A stretch of 64,000 nucleotides of DNA from Batkoa obscura (taxonomy: Eukaryota; Entomophthoromycota; Entomophthoromycetes; Entomophthorales; Batkoaceae): NCBI GenBank assembly GCA_030770535.1, contig JASVEC010000001.1:2294001-2358000 (forward strand). Direction: 5' to 3'. The position numbers and the translations under genes were made by a program. Below the pieces are notes generated by a model. The model had not been told where the DNA came from. It saw only the letters and a program-made list of their open reading frames with translations, and made no database searches. Shown one piece after another: positions 12,211 through 22,580 of the stretch. Each line of letters begins with the position of its first letter. Position 1 is the stretch's first letter.

Positions 12211-12956
12211 CCAAATCCTTGGACCTGAAAATCCAATTTAAAGTTTTAAATAAAATTGTCGAATGTTATTGATTAACTTTTAGATAAGATTAAAATTTAA
12301 GATAATGCCCATCAAAAAGTTTGAAGTAATGCTTTGAAATAAAATGAAAGGTTTTGGTCGATACAGGTAGATTATTTTTTTAAAATTAGCTTTTAAATGT
12401 TTAAAGTTTCAAATCCAAACCCAAAGCTAATATAAAAAAGACTGGCCAATAGAAAAGTTGAACCTCCAACCTTTAGCTATCAAGTTGATTTTCAATCTAT
12501 CTTTATAACCTAAAATGACAAATCTATATCATATAGGAAATTTAAAAGCCTACTTAAAATTAGGTGCTTTCCAATCTCATTTTCTTGTCCATTTTTTACG
12601 TAACGTAAAACTTGAAAAATACAAACAAACGCTGGTCAAAGAAGCGCTCTAATATAACTTATTTAAAATTAAGCAGAAAACAATATCTTATAGCACTTAG
12701 TACTCAATTATCAAATTATCAATCTTTGCTAAAAAAATCAAGATTAAATAAGACTTGAACTAAGCTTTTATACCAAGTCATCTAGTAATCAATTATTGTA
12801 CTTAAAAATTGCAAGTTAATTTTTGGCTTACAACATTACAAATCATCAATGAAAAAAGATAATTTTAGCTTTCTTAGTAGAATTTTTAAATTAAATCAAA
12901 GAAAAAATATTTTACATAATATTAAAAGAATAAATTAGAATACATTCCAAAAGTCA
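12211..12956. other. Spacer, VPS51 to tRNA-Trp
   Basis: AT-rich, no coding stretch supported. A weak stretch near 12565-12610 vaguely resembles the MITE core described elsewhere in this window but lacks the ends, so it is not called. Confidence 0.5.
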
Positions 12957-13028
12957 TGACCAGCAGAGGAGTCGAACCTCTAACCTCTAGATCTGGAGTC
13001 CAACGCGCTACCATTGCGCCAGCTAGCC
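12957..13028 (-). tRNA. tRNA-Trp (anticodon CCA)
   Basis: The minus strand folds into a full cloverleaf of 72 nt. The acceptor GGCTAGC pairs with GCTGGTC (two G-U pairs), the D stem is GCGC/GCGC around AATGGTA, the anticodon stem is TTGGA/TCTAG with loop CTCCAGA, and the T arm is AGAGG-TTCGACT-CCTCT. Anticodon CCA reads the Trp codon UGG. No intron is present, and CCA is not encoded, as is normal for a nuclear eukaryotic gene. Confidence 0.96.
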
Positions 13029-14452
13029 AACTTCCCTTATGGAAATCATCTTTTCTTATAAGTTCAATTTGTTAAATATATATATGTTCTGATTCAGCAT
13101 AAAAATTCTGTTACATTGGTTAGTGACAAAGTAACTTTATAAATATGTATGTAATATATGGGTATGTATTTTCGTGTTTAAGAATTTTACTAACAAATTT
13201 TCCGCTCAAATAGTGCTTGAAAAATAGAAAGTAATGAAATAAAAAAAACATCCCCATATACATGTCATCAATGTCATTATACAATGTTTTTGATTATACC
13301 ATTTCATTATTAATTTTATTATAGCTATAGTTAAAAGAGTTAGCTAGCACTATTAACTATTTCAGTAATATTTATACTATAATAGTTCATTAAATATAAT
13401 TTTAACTAGTCCGAATTATTTCTTTAGCTTAGTAATGATATCTTTATTAGCTATAGTAAAAATGTTTATTTTTACTTCTTAATTAAAACATAGTCTGTTA
13501 CTTTTGAATAATAATAGTAATTAAAAATATCATTAAGATGAAGTTAATCTGAAGTTAAACATACTGCTATTGTGCTAGCTAGATGATGCTCTTTTGGCTT
13601 GTTTGAAATAGGAGAGTAAATTGTATATTGGAATATCCTGATTTAGTTTCTTTTCCTTTTTTTCCTTTTTTTCCAGTGGTATTGTGTAGAAAAATTATCA
13701 ATAAAAAATTAAACAAAAGAAACGTTCATATAAATTATTAATGTGTTTTATTATTTAAATACTAATTTCTTTATTTTACCATATTTTAAATAGTATTTGT
13801 AGACTGTTTTCAATTAATGAAAAAAAAGATTAATGTATTTATGAATCAATTTTATATTCAAAAGTTGCCAAAAATTATTATTTCCACTTATTTTTAGATA
13901 TTAAATTATTTTAATTTTGAGTTTTTAAATTTCAAACCAAACCAAAAATAAACAATGTGACAAAGCTTACTATCATTAATAAAATAAATAATGTAAAGCT
14001 ATATCTTTCTGTGAAAATAGAAATAACATGATAATAATAAAACTTAAAAGATAATATTGTTTAATGAATAAACAAAACAAAAAACATTTAAGATCTAATT
14101 TCTATAAATAATAATTGTATACATTGGACATTAGGACACAATCAACTTTAAAATAGAATATTATGATCAGATTTAGTTATTGTTGCTTTTCATGTATTCA
14201 TCCCCACTATTTACTTTTTTATTAAAAAAATCTAAAACTTACAAGATTATAATATATTCTTTACAAAAAGTCTTGATTGGCTTCATTTGAACCAATTAGA
14301 AGCGAATGTTAAGAAAACCAAAAATACCAGCTTAGTTTTTAAGTAAAAAATTAATAAACATTCTTTTTACATTTAAATATTAAATTATTAAAACTATTAA
14401 TCAAGATTAATAGCTGAATATAGTTTATATAAAATTGTATTGATTTTAAAAA
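13029..14452. other. Spacer, tRNA-Trp to RBM26/27-like gene
   Basis: About 1.4 kb of very AT-rich sequence. Apart from one MITE copy (13156-13259) and a pyrimidine run around 13650-13675, I see nothing. A CCAAT at 14292-14296 is about 157 bp upstream of the next start. Confidence 0.55.
13156..13259 (-). mobile_element. MITE-like element, copy 1
   Basis: About 104 bp bounded by ATATGGG and CCCCATAT. Its internal blocks (AAGAATTTTACTAACAAATT, CTCAAATAGTGCTT, AAGTAATGAA) recur in the other copies. It is the reverse complement of the orientation used as plus (the TTCATTACTTTTTCCAT-like strand). No coding capacity. Confidence 0.75.
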
Positions 14453-16378
14453 ATGTATCTCAAAACCGTAGATTCGACCGAATTAAAGAATTATTTATTG
14501 AATTCTTTAGCACCAATGTAATTTATAATATTTTAGTTTAGTTTTAGGAGCAAAAGTATTTGGATATTGATAATATTAATTTCCAAAATTGATGTTAAAC
14601 ATGATTCATGATTTGTTTCATTAGATTCTTTTTTAAAAGCTAACACTTGTTTTATCTAGTTCCGATGCTGATAATGAAGCACTTTCTGAGTATATTGTCA
14701 CTTTGATACGAAATGATAAGCCCAGCTCAGAAATAAAACAAGAATGCCTGGAACAATTGGAAGAATTCTTGGAAGACAGTAATAAAAACAAAAATAAAAG
14801 TACTTGAAATAATTTCGTAAATAGGAACGATGACATTCATCAATAAATTGTTTTCATGGATCGGTGAAAGATCTCAAGACCAAGAAGAATATGAAACAGG
14901 GAAAAAAAGAGGTACTTCACCAGCTCATGAGACTGAATATAAGAAGATTAAAAATAAGTTCAATGAACCAAGGTATTTTTTTTAAATGTTTGTTAAATCT
15001 TTTATATTGATGAAATGAAAGGTATACTAAAAGATACCAAAGACCTTGCCGTTATTTCTCAGGTAATTTTTAGTCTATAATTTTGTTCTTATTCCAAATT
15101 CTGTTTTAGAAACTGGATATTGTAAATGGGGCCAAGAATGTCATTATTCGCATGAGATTGATCATTCTTCAAATCAAATGAATAACCATCAAGTATATGA
15201 TCCAATAAATAGTAATGTGATAAGCTCTCAGCCTGAAGATGAGTATGATCCAACCAACTTGAATGGCGGGCAGCAAAGAGGAGGACCCTATATACAAGGC
15301 AGATTAAAGTTTAATAATGGTGCAAATAACGGTACATTTCAACGACAAAACAATGAAAAGAGGATCGTGTGTTACAATATTCCGAAAGAATCATTATCTA
15401 AAGACTCAATTATGGAATATTTTTCACGATTTGGAGAAATCGTTGAAATTAGTCTTAATGAAATTAATTCATGTGCTGAGATAGAGTTTAAAATAAGGAC
15501 TGATGCTTCTAAGGCAATTGACTCAACTGCACCAATATTCGATAATCGATTTGTTAAATTAGAATGGAAAGCACAAGAATATAATAGTGTTCAACCTACT
15601 TATCACACTCCCGCTCCTCACAAAAATAGCGAAGAATTGGCTGCTATGCGCGAGGAAAGGATTAAAACTGTAACTTCATTAATCAAACAAAAAACAGAAT
15701 TAGTTGAAAAACAATTAAAAAGTCAAAAGGAGCTCATAACCATGATCGAAGATTCAAACACCTCAGAGCATAGTAAAAAGGAACTTATACAAACTTTAAA
15801 CCAACTTACAAAATCAATTAAAGAGCAAATGAATTCTATTGAGGAAGAAGAGACTATACTAAATAATTTAAGGGAGAATAAACTTGATAATGCGACCAGT
15901 AAGCCTTACCCAATTTATGCAGCAGCCGGAAGTAATAAATGGGTTAAAGATAAACCTTATCAAGCTAGAAAGTTCAAACTTGACAATCGACCAAAATCAT
16001 TCATTGTAACTGGGTTTACTAAAGAACAAAGTGAAGAAGTGAAACAGTTCCTTAATGTAATTTTATAATTGTTTTAAGTATGTAAAATTAATATTGAGAT
16101 ACAGGGATTAAATTATGTTGAAAATATAGAATTTGATCAAGAAAAAGAAGGTTATGTGGTTTCCTTTCCAAACAACTTTTATGCGATCAAGGTACTTTTT
16201 AAAATAAAGAAATGTAATGATTTATACTTAACTTTTGTTCTAGGCTTACCCACTTTCATCAAAATATGATGGTGTTGTACTTTCGTCTACTTGGATTTAC
16301 AACAAACCCCAAGAGGCTGAGAAAACTGAAGAAAATCAAGGAAGTAATGGAAATGGAGATCAAGATGCAATGGAGTAA
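14453..16378 (+). CDS. RBM26/RBM27-like RNA-binding protein (PWI-like, CCCH zinc finger, RRMs)
   Basis: Probable nuclear RNA-surveillance factor. RBM26/27 act in exosome targeting, and the fission-yeast relative Rmn1 works with the Red1/Mtl1 machinery. Exon 1 (14453-14517) encodes MYLKTVDSTELKNYLLNSL and joins at 14660 in perfect frame to give API-SDADNEALSEYIVTLIR, the N-terminal PWI-like domain of this family (human form EPICDADPEAL). A later exon gives CRYFS joined to ETGYCKWGQECHYSHE, a C-x7/8-C-x5-C-x3-H zinc finger. An RRM follows (RIVCYNIPKESLSKDSIMEY, KLEWKA), then a glutamate/lysine-rich coiled coil (about EELAAMREERIKTV to ILNNLREN), and a second, shorter RRM-like block (SFIVTGFTKEQSEEVKQFL, GYVVSFPNNFYAIKAY). 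It ends GDQDAME with TAA at 16376-16378. Six or so introns. Confidence 0.85.
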
Positions 16379-17785
16379 TTTTTAACTTGTTAAAATAAAA
16401 GATACATTTTTTTTATTTGTATAACTAAATCACTTTTACTGTTGACTTTGGATATTATTAAATCAAGTATAACATTTTGTTAATATAAGAATTGGTTATG
16501 AAGTGACAGATTTTGAAATAGATATAAAATCATAATATTATTAAAATATCAATAAGAGCATTTTTGTTCATTTTATTGTTTTGCTTACTATTGAGCAGTA
16601 TAAACCAAAAAAACCTTAGTCAAATTTCAAATAAAAAACATGGTTATAAATAGCAATATTATACTCTGTAATAAAAAGAATAAAGCATCCGGGGGTGTTT
16701 TTTGGCTTCATTACTTTTTCCATCTTTTAAGCATTATTTGAGTGGAAATTTTTTTAGTAAATTCTTAAACATAAAAATACATCCTCATCTCAACTTTGTT
16801 GAATTGTTTTAGATTGATATCAAAATCCATGGTATTTTTGTTCCTACATCACTTTACTCAATATAACTTTTTTTAAAAGTACTACTCATTCCAACCTCAA
16901 CAATACTACAATCATAGTATATTACTTTTGAAACTTTATATTAAGTGTTATTACCTCTTTACTAGAAATATAGTATTTCGCCCTATTAAATCACTAATAC
17001 TAGATAAATAATATTATAATGATTTGACTTATATCAAATAACCTTAAATTTTTTTATAATAAATTGGCTGCATTTGAAGAAGAGAGTCATGTGTAGGTAT
17101 TATTGATAGAGGAAATAAAAGTAAATTCTTTTCTATTTCCATCTTTTAAAGGCACATGTATCCATATGTAACTATATTTTAAGTGTGTAGTTTTTGAATC
17201 ATTGGATTTGCTGATAATGATCTATTAATAACTTATTGAATTATAACTAACAATTTAATTATTATATTAACTATCAATCTTTAAATTAACATTTAAAGTA
17301 GTTTTTAATTTACACAATAGAGTTCAATAAATTTCTTATAACAATGTATTTTTTTTGTTTAATTTATAAGGCTTTAATGTACAATTTTATTATATTAAGC
17401 TAGTAAAAACGTTTGGATATTTTTTATGATTTTGATATTAAACTTGCTATAAAGTACAAAGTATAAAGTATAAACCAAAATTGTTAAAAAATAGAAGTTG
17501 GGGTAATAAAATGAAGCTATTAGAACTAAGTTAAATAACATGACCTATACAGAACTAACAAACAAGTTAATAATTAGCTCAGTCCATGCTTACTTATTAT
17601 AATCCCGCTACATATAAAGAATTCTTAAGAGAAAATACGTTCGCACATGTAAGTCTAACAAAACACTATTGAGTTAAATCATCATTTTTGATAATTTACC
17701 TAAACCAATGAAACGTAACGCATTCAAACTTAGCAGGCTAAATGCTACCTATAAATCAAAAAAATAGCTTTGAAAAATCAATAAA
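16379..17785. other. Spacer before sphingomyelinase
   Basis: About 1.4 kb, AT-rich, with one MITE copy (16687-16790). A possible decayed piece of the same element near 17130-17155 (TATTTCCATCTTTTAAAGG) lacks both ends. CCAAT at 17705-17709 lies 77 bp before the next ATG. Confidence 0.5.
16687..16790 (+). mobile_element. MITE-like element, copy 2 (decayed ends)
   Basis: The core is clear: GGGGGTGTTTTTTGGCTTCA, TTACTTTTTCCATCTTTTAA, ATTTGAGTGGAAA, then AATACATCCTCATCT. The outer ATAT and the 3' CCCC have drifted, so this copy looks older than those at 29.5 and 56.4 kb. Confidence 0.7.
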
Positions 17786-19692
17786 ATGTTTTTCAATTCT
17801 TTAACTTTTATTTATTTATTTTTATTTTTATCGCCAAACACTTACATTTATTCACAACAGTATCCTTTTATAGGCAAAATCGAATCCACTTTGAGTAGCA
17901 CTGGCTCTTCATTAACCCATTTCTATCAACAGGCTAGTGCAGACATTGAGACTACTTTAGGATTAAAAGACTTCTTCAGAAAAATTGCTAAGGACATATC
18001 AAAGGGTGGCTCAGTAGGATGTAGGGCTTGTAAACGAGGCTTAGTAACTTTTAAGCGCGCTTATGCATCTTCCTTATTCAGACCTTTGGTTATCAATGCG
18101 GTGCTTGATATATGTAAAAGAAAGGGGCAACCAGCAGAAGTATGTAGAGGGTCAATTGATTTGTATGCACCTTGGATATTTAAGATATTAGAAACTATTG
18201 ATTTTAATAAGAAAGAAAATGCGGAATTAAAGCAACTATTCTGCTTTGCATTGGATAATACCTGTGATTACCCAGAAGATTTGAAGCCAAATACTTTAGA
18301 GTTTCCGGAAAAGAAAAGAGAATTAGAGGTGAAATCAGAGCCTATCAGGGATCAGAAAAAGCTAAGAGTATTACAATTATCTGATCTTCATATCGACCAT
18401 TTATATGAAACTGGAGCAGAAGCAGATTGTAAAGCACCTATTTGCTGTCAGAAATACTCTAGAAATAAAGGTGAAAAGATTAAGAGAGCAGCAAGCCAAT
18501 GGGGGGATTATAATTGTGACATACCACAAAGATTGTTTGAATCAATGCTAAAGTTTATTACGAATGACTTAACGCCAATTGACGTTGTACTTTTTACTGG
18601 TGATATCCCAGCGCATGATGTTTGGAATCAGTCTTCTATTACAGCAAGCCAAGTTGAAAGATCCACGTTTGATTTATTAAAAAAAGCGTTTGATCATTTA
18701 AGTATTCCTGTTATACCAGCTATCGGTAATCATGAACAAGTACCTGCTAATTTGTTTCCATCAACTTCTGGTAACTCAATTTCATATCTATCTGCCAATT
18801 AAATTAATTTTATTAAATAGTACAAGACGACTATGTCAACCTTTATTCTGAGCTTGGTAGTATGTGGAAAGATTGGCTACCAAAAAAAGCACTAGAATCT
18901 CTAAAAGCAATAGGGGTTTACTCTATGAAGCCCTTCCCAGGTCTTAAAGTGATATCACTTAATACAAATATGTGCTATCTATTAAACTTTTGGTTGGTTT
19001 CGAGTCTACAAAAAGACAATCAGGATCCCAATTTTATCCTTCATTGGTTGATTCAAGAACTAAACGAAGCTGAGAACACTGGAGAGATGGTGTACATTAT
19101 AGGACATGTGCCTCCAGCTCATCCAGATTGTTTCCCATATTGGTCTGATGGGTTTCATCAGATCGTTAATAGATACTCTCATCTTATTAAAGGCCAATTT
19201 TATGGTCATACTCATTTGGATCAATTTCAATTGTTTTATCAAAGCAATCAAACTAAACAAGAGAATACTGCTATTAATATCGCTTACATCAATCCCTCTG
19301 TAACTACCTTTAAAAACATTAATCCTGGATTTAGGGTTTATGAGGTGGGTGCAACTAACTATGGAATTTATGATAGTCTTACATATATATGGGATTTAAC
19401 TACTGCCAGTGAATTTGAGGAACCTAAATGGAAGTTGGAGTATAGTGCTAGGGATTTCTTTTTACCTAGACCTTATGATAATATGGAATTAACTCCGCAA
19501 TGGTGGCATCGGGTTGTCAATAAATTGGAAGCTAAACCTCATCGAATGGAACTGTTTCACAAGGTTATGTATAAACAGGCTCATCAAGATTTTCAATGTA
19601 AGGAAAAATGTAGGAAAAATATTATTTGTAATCTTAGAGCAAGTAACGCTTCCCAAGCCTGCGCTAGAACTTCGCCAATTTCTAGACATTAG
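17786..19692 (+). CDS. Acid sphingomyelinase-type phosphodiesterase (secreted)
   Basis: Secreted or lysosomal metallophosphodiesterase that splits sphingomyelin-type lipids to ceramide. A hydrophobic signal peptide (about residues 1-23, ending near YIYSQ) is followed by a saposin-B domain with paired cysteines (VGCRACKRG, DICKRKG, EVCRGS, LFCFALDNTC). The metallophosphatase core then shows every metal motif: LQLSDLHIDHLY, FTGDIPAHD, GNHEQVP, IGHVPPAHPDC and GHTHLDQF. The C-terminal Cys-rich segment (QCKEKCRKNIICNLRASNA) is also typical. One intron of about 51 bp near 18771-18821 (donor GTAACTCAA, acceptor AAATAG) restores the frame and gives VQDDYVNLYSELGSMWKDWL, matching the family. Total about 610 residues, the usual length. 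The ending SRH with TAG at 19690-19692 corresponds to the CRHL end of the animal enzyme. Exact lipid substrate cannot be read from sequence. Confidence 0.95.
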
Positions 19693-20266
19693 TGAATGGT
19701 ATGTAATAGCTACTTTTTAATTGTTTTCTAAATCAGTAAAATTAGTTCATTATTAAATTCTTCTACTCATTTTTAGTATAACGGTATAATCTAGCTGTAA
19801 TTTATAATGATTTTAATGTGTTTACAGAATTGGTTAATCTACTATTTTTAATAAAAACCTATACATGCATCTAAAAACCTAGCTTGAATTTATTAACTAA
19901 AAGCTCATAAGACAACTAGCAAAGATTAATCAATTTTTTTTATATCTCACTCACTAAAACTCATTTAGTCTTATCTCAAAAGTTTCAAAAAACTAAACAT
20001 CAAAATATAAATATTTCAGTAATATTTATTTAGCTAAAAATTTAAGCAAACAAAATGCAAATATAATAAGTCGCAACAAAAAAACAAAAAAAGTTGATAT
20101 AATTAATCATACTTTTAGATAATACAATTGGAGCCAAATTTAATAAAGCTGTATTATAAGGTTATAATCAAATCTCAAGCTTATCTCAACTAAAATAATA
20201 ATAATTAGCTATTTCAAATCAGCGTTCAAAAACATCTACTTACAATGGTAAACACTCAAACGATTC
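19693..20266. other. Convergent spacer, sphingomyelinase / LisH gene
   Basis: AT-rich spacer between two 3' ends, holding both 3' UTRs. No further feature seen. Confidence 0.55.
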
Positions 20267-21956
20267 CTAAACATTCCTAGGACCTTCACTCCCATTTTTA
20301 CCACCCATCTGACCATTGCCATTCAGATGGCTGTTTCCATTGATATTATTTCCATTAATATTACCACCATTAAAATTAGGTATAAAGGGTGCACTATTGA
20401 TATACCTTTCAAAATCTTCTATTTCTTCCAAATCGGTACGAACTGGATCACATTTCATTCCATTGATTGTAGGGCCTTGATAACTATCTGAACTGCCTAA
20501 ATTATCGGGTTTACTATTCATCTCTTTCTGTAGTATACCATTATGTTCCTGCGATATGATGGAGTTTGTTAGTAACGGGTCGTTCTGTAGCCCATTTGAA
20601 AAATTGCTCATTGTCGTTTGATTTTCACTAGATGATATTGATAAATTGTTGGGATTCAGCTGGGTGTTAAAATCGATGGGGATATCGGGTATGGAAGCAA
20701 ACACATCATGGTGTGGAATAGGGAAGCTACTCTGCATCATATCCATCTGGTTTTGTTGTGGAAATTGATTTAACATTTGCATCTGATTAAATTGTTGCTG
20801 TAACAATGGATTACTGCCTCCTACATTTTGCATTAAACCATGACCAAATCCTTGTGGCTGAACAAATAACTGTTGTCGGGCTCTGAATTGTTGTATCTTT
20901 AAAAATTGAACCTGTTTATGATGCTGTGTAAACACATCTCGTTGAAGTGGAAGGTTGATGTTATTATTATTTATCATGACACCCATATTTGGTCTCATTT
21001 GAGGTGGAATAGCAGCAACTAGAGGTGGTATTATATTTGGGTTGGTGCCTTGTCTTTTTAATTGATGTCGATGCAAAGCATGTTGTGAAGCTACATATTG
21101 TTGTTGTGCATTCAAGTTAGCTACATTTTGTACCATCAAATTACCTTGCATTTGCCCACCCATATCGCCCATTTGTATAGATTGATTTATTAGCATTTCT
21201 GGATTACTCATTGCCTGATCAATACCCAATCCGGTTGTCGTCAAATCTTTCGAATCCGCCTGCAAATTATCCCAACTTGTTATAGGAAGTGTTTGTGGTG
21301 GAAGTGAAATAGTCATTATATTTTGAGATGATAAAGTAGTAGTCCCTTCTGATTTTTCATTGTTAGATGCACTTAAGATTGAAGACATTATAGGTGTAGA
21401 AGCACTGTTGTTTTTTGTAGGTTCACTTTGACTCAATGGAGTTGTAGACTTCCTTTTTGAACCATTTTCTGAAAAGGGTTTTTTATTTGGTGAGCCATAT
21501 CTTAATTTCCTTACTGCTTCATCAGTAGTTTCGTTTTTCGATTTATTTTTTATTGCTTCTCTTATTTTTTCAAAGGTGATATTGCTTTGTTCTTCTGCCT
21601 AATTAGATTGATTATTAATGGAAAAGTCAATTAAAGCTGTTAAAAACTACCTGAAAAAAAGCAGCTAACTCAGGCCTTTCATAGCCTACTTTTTTATAGC
21701 CTGCATACATCACATGAAAAGGCTCCCAAAAATCTAAAATGGAAGGTTCGGAATCATCGTTGGTATTTGAAGCAGTTTCTTTGTCGATCTTTTTTTCCAT
21801 TAAAAAAGCTTCAGCAGCTGAAAAACATTTCTTTTTAACTAAATATTCATAGATGCAGTAATCTAAACTATTTTAGTAGGTAAAAATTTAAAATGATTAA
21901 TAGCAATCCTACGCTTTCTCTGGGTCCTCATGCATAGGTTTTTTGACATGATTCAT
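20267..21956 (-). CDS. LisH-domain transcriptional regulator (Flo8/Som1/SSBP-like), Gln/Asn-rich
   Basis: Probable nuclear co-regulator. From ATG 21956: MNHVKKPMHEDPEKA joins over a short intron to LDYCIYEYLVKKKCFSAAEAF, a LisH dimerisation motif, followed by ILDFWEPFHVMYAGYKKVGY, which resembles the aromatic FWxxF block after LisH in the SSBP, LEUNIG and Flo8 families. The long last exon (up to about 21600) is low-complexity: Ser/Thr-rich, then Gln/Met/Asn-rich (MQMLNQFPQQNQMDMMQ) and ending in an Asn/Gly-rich run (NGGNINGNNINGNSHLNGNG). A basic patch (KRKSTTPL) could be a nuclear localisation signal. Fungal Flo8/Som1 proteins control adhesion and development downstream of PKA, but which branch this belongs to cannot be settled by eye. 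The palindrome ATTGGCCAAT lies at 22065-22074, about 110 bp upstream. Stop TAG at 20267-20269. Confidence 0.75.
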
Positions 21957-22580
21957 CTTTTAATGTTTAGGTTCAAACTATGTTAAAAATATTAACCTTG
22001 GTATGACAAAGCACTCTTTTTTTTAAATAACAGCAATATAATGCTTAATCATTTCAAAAAATTTATTGGCCAATGATCAAAATCCTCTGAACCTCAACCA
22101 AAAAATAAAATGAGAAGTTATAAGGAATTAAAACAGGACAATTTCAATTAGATGTTATATTATTATTCTTATAACTAGTATATCCTTGATTATTTTTTTG
22201 CTGCTATTCCTATATTTACATATGACTATATATGATTTATAGTAATAGTAGCTATACATTATATATAATGTAGCTATTGGTGTATTAAGAATAGCCCTTA
22301 AGGCTTAAATTAGCAAAAATAATACTTTTTGGTTCTGATCCTTAAACCAATAAGCATCTAATTATTTAATGTACCAGATATTGTGCGTTAAATCTATTTT
22401 GAACATTTGAGCACTCATTTTGTTGGAAATTCGAGCTGATCATCTGATTGGCTATAGAGAATAGCTTTTACCCATTGGCTTAAAAGACATTTAACTATCC
22501 CCATTATTTTTACTTAATCTCTAATTTTAATAAACCAATTTAAAAATTTTCACTACTAGATAATTAACGAACATCCAACC
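21957..22580. promoter_or_regulatory. Divergent promoter region, LisH gene / CENP-C-motif gene
   Basis: 624 bp between two diverging starts. It contains ATTGGCCAAT (22065-22074) near the LisH gene and two ATTGG boxes (22447-22451, 22474-22478) about 100-135 bp before the plus-strand ATG. No coding stretch seen. Confidence 0.5.

Noticed and set aside
12565-12630. Possible MITE fragment near tRNA-Trp
   Set aside because: Weak similarity to one internal block, within what AT-rich sequence gives by chance.
17095-17165. Possible ninth MITE copy
   Set aside because: Only a TATTTCCATCTTTTAAAGG-like core matches; both ends and other blocks are missing.
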